A stretch of DNA of 8,094 nucleotides, from the NCBI GenBank assembly GCA_023405815.1, contig JAEXXM010000076.1, positions 1-8,094 on the forward strand, given 5' to 3'. Numbering within the stretch: the stretch's first letter is position 1; every line of letters starts with the position of its first letter. The notes under the pieces are model-generated. The model searched no databases and was not told where the DNA came from. It was given only the letters and a program-made list of their open reading frames with translations. The translations under genes and the position numbers were made by a program. This document shows positions 5,157 through 8,094 of the stretch, one piece after another. Origin of the DNA: Pseudomonadota bacterium. GTDB taxonomy: Bacteria > Pseudomonadota > Alphaproteobacteria > Rhizobiales > Hyphomicrobiaceae.

Positions 5157-6533
5157 ATGGCGAAACCCAGCAAAACGGTTTTCGTCTGCCAGAACTGCGG
5201 GTCCACATCGCCGCGGTGGCAGGGCAAATGCCCCTCGTGCGGCGAGTGGAATACGCTCACCGAGGAGACAGCGGTCGCCGCACCACCGGGAACCGGCCTG
5301 TCGCGGAAGTCCAGTGGACGCGTCATCGTTCTGGAAGGTCTCAAGGGCTCGACGCAGGAGGCGCCGCGCTTCTCGACCGGCATCGGCGAACTCGATCGCG
5401 TCACCGGCGGCGGAATCGTACCCGGCTCGGCGCTGCTGATCGGTGGCGAGCCGGGCATCGGGAAGTCGACGCTGCTGCTGCAGCTCGCGGCCTCGCTCGC
5501 CCGTGCGGGGCGACGCGCAGTGTACTTCTCCGGCGAGGAAGCCGCGGCGCAGGTCCGGCTACGCGCCGCAAGGCTCGGCCTCGCCGACGCGCCCGTCGCG
5601 CTGGCGTGCGAGACTTCCCTCGCGCACATTCTCGCAACATTGGAGGTCGGACCGCCGCCCGACCTCGTCGTCGTCGATTCCATTCAGACGCTGTGGGCGG
5701 AGGCGATCGAGGCGGCGCCGGGAACCGTCAGCCAGGTGCGTGCCGCGGCGCAGGCCCTGATCCGGCATGCCAAGCACGCCGGCAGCGCCCTGCTCCTCGT
5801 CGGCCATGTCACCAAGGACGGACAGATCGCCGGCCCGAAGGTGATCGAGCACATGGTCGACACCGTGTTGTATTTCGAAGGCGACCGCGGACACACGTAC
5901 CGAATCTTGCGCGCCGTGAAGAACCGGTTCGGCGCCACCGACGAGATCGGCGTGTTCGAGATGGTGACCGAGGGCCTGCGGGAGGTGTCGAACCCGTCGG
6001 AGCTGTTTCTCGGCGACCGTGATGCGTCGAGCCCAGGCGCGGCCGTGTTTGCCGGCATCGAGGGCACGCGCCCGCTGCTGGTCGAAATCCAGGCGCTCGT
6101 CGCGCCCTCCTCGCTAGGCACCCCGCGCAGGGCCGTCGTCGGCTGGGACAGCAGTCGGCTGTCGATGCTGCTCGCGGTGTTGGAGGCGCGCGCCGGGTTT
6201 TCGTTCGCGGGGCAGGACGTGTACCTCAACGTCGCCGGGGGCCTCAGGATCAACGAGCCGGCCGCCGACCTCGCCGCCGCGGCGGCGCTCGTCTCTTCGC
6301 TGTCCGGTGTTGCCATTCCGCGACATCGCGTCCATTTCGGCGAGGTGTCGCTCTCGGGCGCCATCAACGCCACGCCGCTGATGGGACCGCGCCTTAAGGA
6401 GGCGCAAAAGCTCGGCTTTCGCGACGCGATCGTGCCCGCGCAGGGGGAGCTCGATACCGGCGGCCTGAAGCTCAAGCCCACGCGACTTATGCATTTGAGG
6501 GAGCTTGCCGATGGCCTGCCGTCATGCGACTGA
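5157..6533 (+). CDS. radA: DNA repair and recombination protein RadA
   Basis: The 458-residue product has the standard RadA (Sms) length and order. A zinc finger with C11, C14, C25 and C28 (CQNC...CPSC) comes first, then a RecA-like ATPase with Walker A GEPGIGKS at 97-104 and a VVVDSIQTLW Walker B region. The RadA-specific KNRFG motif is at 255-259, and a Lon-protease-like C-terminal domain lies at about 285-455. The Lon catalytic-serine site is replaced by NEPAAD (366-371), so it should not cleave proteins, as usual for RadA. RadA is a branch-migration motor that helps RecA process recombination intermediates. The frame is open from ATG 5133, inside alr, but ATG 5157 (MAKPSKTVFVCQNCG) matches the family N-terminus. 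It starts four bases after the alr stop with only a weak ribosome-binding site, which suggests translational coupling to alr. Identity is certain. Confidence 0.97.
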   Translation: MAKPSKTVFVCQNCGSTSPRWQGKCPSCGEWNTLTEETAVAAPPGTGLSRKSSGRVIVLEGLKGSTQEAPRFSTGIGELDRVTGGGIVPGSALLIGGEPGIGKSTLLLQLAASLARAGRRAVYFSGEEAAAQVRLRAARLGLADAPVALACETSLAHILATLEVGPPPDLVVVDSIQTLWAEAIEAAPGTVSQVRAAAQALIRHAKHAGSALLLVGHVTKDGQIAGPKVIEHMVDTVLYFEGDRGHTYRILRAVKNRFGATDEIGVFEMVTEGLREVSNPSELFLGDRDASSPGAAVFAGIEGTRPLLVEIQALVAPSSLGTPRRAVVGWDSSRLSMLLAVLEARAGFSFAGQDVYLNVAGGLRINEPAADLAAAAALVSSLSGVAIPRHRVHFGEVSLSGAINATPLMGPRLKEAQKLGFRDAIVPAQGELDTGGLKLKPTRLMHLRELADGLPSCD

Positions 6534-6600
6534 CAGGCAGCCGCCTTCAGGGCAATCGGGGGCCTGCCCGCAACTACCGCCCAACGGAGCTCAATAGACC

Positions 6601-7266
6601 ATGCTGGGGCCGATCACCTATCTCGACGCCGCGCTGCTCGCGGTGTGCTTCATCTCCGGCCTGCTGGCGATGTATCGCGGCTTCGCACGCGAGATGCTCT
6701 CGATCATCTCGTGGGCCGTGGCGGCCGCAGCGGTGCTCTACTTCGTGATCTTCCATAAGCCCTTCGCGCAGGACATGGCGCAGCAGATGGGCACGCAGGT
6801 GGCGGTGGCTCAGATCGTGGTCGGCGCTGTCATATTCCTCATCGTGCTCATAATCGTGCACCTCATCACCGCGCGCCTGTCGGATGCCATTCTCGACAGC
6901 CGCATCGGCATGGTGGACCGGGTGCTCGGGTTCCTGTTCGGGGTGGCACGCGGATTCATTCTCGTCGTCATTCCATACATGTTCTACGAGGCGTTCTTCC
7001 CCGACCCGAACACGCAAGTGCCCTGGGTCAAGGAGTCGAAGACGCTGCCCTACATCAAGGGCGCGGGGGATTCGATCCGCTACCTGCTCGAGGCCAACCT
7101 GCCGTCCTCGCTCACGGCACCCCCAGGCGAGCAACCGCAGGACGAGCAGCCGGCCGCCCAGCCGCAACAACAGGGCGCACTGGAAAAGCCCAACGGCGAC
7201 GAATTGGCGCTTGAAGCGCGGATGAGATATCATATTTCTGTCACGTGGCAGGTGAGCGCGAGCTGA
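6601..7266 (+). CDS. cvpA: CvpA family inner-membrane protein
   Basis: The 221-residue protein has four predicted membrane segments at about residues 8-24, 33-51, 68-89 and 108-127. It carries the CvpA family pattern: YRGFAREMLSIISW after the first helix and GMVDRVLGFLFGVARG before the last. CvpA was named for a need in colicin V production and is linked to envelope stress tolerance; its molecular activity is not settled. The last ~70 residues are a soluble tail rich in Gln, Pro and Glu (about 176-200), then an unusual end RMRYHISVTWQVSAS encoded by locally AT-richer DNA. ATG 6601 is preceded by CGGAG at 6585-6589, an 11-base spacing. It follows radA by 67 bases and precedes purF, the same cvpA-purF pairing known in E. 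coli. The family call is confident; the C-terminal end may be degenerate or frameshifted. Confidence 0.92.
   Translation: MLGPITYLDAALLAVCFISGLLAMYRGFAREMLSIISWAVAAAAVLYFVIFHKPFAQDMAQQMGTQVAVAQIVVGAVIFLIVLIIVHLITARLSDAILDSRIGMVDRVLGFLFGVARGFILVVIPYMFYEAFFPDPNTQVPWVKESKTLPYIKGAGDSIRYLLEANLPSSLTAPPGEQPQDEQPAAQPQQQGALEKPNGDELALEARMRYHISVTWQVSAS
7204..7233 (+). promoter_or_regulatory. Possible purF promoter inside the 3' end of cvpA
   Basis: TTGGCG (7204-7209) stands 18 bases before TATCAT (7228-7233, five of six matches to TATAAT) in an AT-rich patch that is unusual for this DNA. It would start transcription about 95-100 bases before the purF ATG. This rests on pattern matching alone. Confidence 0.3.
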
Positions 7267-7287
7267 TCCAGCGGCACCGCCATCGTT

Positions 7288-7297
7288 AACGCGCGTT
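7288..7297. promoter_or_regulatory. 10-bp palindrome in the cvpA-purF gap
   Basis: AACGCGCGTT is a perfect palindrome in the 72-base gap before purF, downstream of the possible promoter. It could be an operator half or core, but I do not recognise it as a known regulator site, and a 10-bp GC-rich palindrome can arise by chance. Confidence 0.15.
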
Positions 7298-7338
7298 CAT
7301 CATATCGGGCAGCAGCACGGCACCAGCGGGAGGTGACG

Positions 7339-8094
7339 ATGACTCAAGAGCTCGAAGAGGCCGGGATGCTTCATGATGCGAAGCTCCGTGGCCCCGGCTA
7401 TCTACGCTACGGCGACGACAGACTCCGCGAGGAATGCGGGGTCTTCGGTGTTTTTGGGCACTCCGATGCCGCGGCCATCACCACGCTCGGACTGCACGCT
7501 CTGCAGCATCGCGGACAGGAGGCGTGCGGAATCGTCTCCTACGACGGCCAGCAGTTCCACTCCGAGCGCCGCATGGGCCTCGTCGGCGACAACTTCTCCC
7601 GCGCCTCGGTGATCGAGCGCCTCAAGGGCCACATGGCGATCGGCCATAACCGCTACTCGACCTGCGGCGATGCCGTGCTCCGCAACGTGCAGCCGCTGTT
7701 CGCGGACATCGATACCGGCGGCTTCGCCGTCGCCCACAATGGCAACCTCACCAACGCCCTCACTCTGCGCCAGGAGCTGATCTCCACCGGCGCCATCTGC
7801 CAGTCGACCTCGGACACCGAGGTCATCCTGCACCTCCTCTCCCGCTCCACGAAACGACGCATCGTCGAACGCTTCGTCGAGGCCATACGCCAGATCGAGG
7901 GCGCCTATGCGCTCGTCGGGCTCACCAACGATATGATGATCGGCGCGCGCGATCCGATCGGCATCCGCCCGCTGGTGATCGGCAAGCTTGGCGGCGCCTA
8001 TGTCCTTGCCTCCGAGACGTGCGCGCTCGACATGGTCGGCGCGGAGTTCCTGCGTGAGGTGGAGAACGGCGAGGTCGTCGTCATCACCGAGGAC
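7339..8094 (+). CDS. purF: Amidophosphoribosyltransferase, N-terminal part (partial, 3' end outside window)
   Basis: PurF makes 5-phosphoribosylamine from PRPP and glutamine, the committed step of purine synthesis. The 252 codons present cover the propeptide and most of the class-II glutamine amidotransferase domain. The nucleophile is C33 in REECGVFGVFGH, so the first 32 residues form a propeptide that must be removed. Counted from that cysteine, R105 (in GHNRYSTCG) falls at mature position 73 and D159 (in STSDTEV) at 127, the same as the glutamine-site residues of E. coli PurF; the NGN motif is at 134-136. RDPIGIRPL follows at about 201-209. ATG 7339 has GGAGG at 7329-7333, five bases upstream. 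The PRPP-binding domain lies beyond the window. STCG, where many relatives have STTG, is a small variation next to the glutamine site. Placement after cvpA is typical. Identity is certain. Confidence 0.97.
   Translation, partial: MTQELEEAGMLHDAKLRGPGYLRYGDDRLREECGVFGVFGHSDAAAITTLGLHALQHRGQEACGIVSYDGQQFHSERRMGLVGDNFSRASVIERLKGHMAIGHNRYSTCGDAVLRNVQPLFADIDTGGFAVAHNGNLTNALTLRQELISTGAICQSTSDTEVILHLLSRSTKRRIVERFVEAIRQIEGAYALVGLTNDMMIGARDPIGIRPLVIGKLGGAYVLASETCALDMVGAEFLREVENGEVVVITED

Noticed and set aside
4625..5683. 352-codon minus-strand open frame opposite alr and radA
   Set aside because: Covers conserved coding sequence of two certain genes; its composition is an antisense artefact with no domain I can recognise.
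6534..6600. Hairpin or terminator between radA and cvpA
   Set aside because: Only short, mutually exclusive 5-bp pairings (e.g. GGGCA 6550-6554 with TGCCC 6565-6569) and no T-run; expected by chance in GC-rich DNA.
1..8094. Mobile element, phage, defence system, CRISPR array or tRNA
   Set aside because: All reading frames with coding character belong to housekeeping genes in a familiar order; no spaced direct-repeat array, transposase motif or cloverleaf was seen.

Overview
This is an ordinary chromosomal core-gene block from a high-GC alphaproteobacterium, most likely of the order Hyphomicrobiales (Rhizobiales). The placement rests on the gene order rpsF-rpsR-DUF2232-rplI-dnaB-alr-radA-cvpA-purF, strongly GC-biased third codon positions, an L9 with an acidic C-terminal tail, an S6 with a long Arg/Pro/Gly-rich tail, and a palindromic 'TGTCATCCCGG' intergenic repeat of a type common in these genomes. 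I cannot assign a genus from the sequence alone. All genes are on the + strand. I saw no phage, insertion sequence, tRNA, CRISPR array or defence gene.

Region by region. 1-374: the 3' end of rpsF (S6), then rpsR (S18), three bases apart. 375-511: a 137-base gap unusually rich in strong hairpins. 512-1468: a multi-pass DUF2232 membrane protein. 1536-2120: rplI (L9), with the best Shine-Dalgarno of the window. 2121-2232: a second structured gap with three hairpins, one of them a near-perfect 11-13 bp stem. 2233-3750: dnaB, the replicative helicase. 3751-3934: a gap holding a ~106 bp inverted-repeat element and an AT-rich, promoter-like patch. 3935-5152: alr (alanine racemase; start uncertain). 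5157-6533: radA, only four bases after alr. 6601-7266: cvpA. 7339-8094: the first 252 codons of purF, running off the window.

How the genes fit together. The first part couples ribosomal proteins (S6, S18, L9) to replication (DnaB) and to an uncharacterised membrane protein. The second part holds D-alanine supply for peptidoglycan (Alr), recombination branch migration and repair (RadA), a small membrane protein (CvpA) and the committed step of purine synthesis (PurF). The repeat and the AT-rich patch between dnaB and alr probably divide the window into two transcription units. The tight alr-radA junction suggests co-transcription there.

I found no clearly new multi-gene system. The signals most worth a second look are the hairpin cluster between rpsR and the DUF2232 gene, the hairpins ahead of dnaB, and the position of the DUF2232 gene itself.
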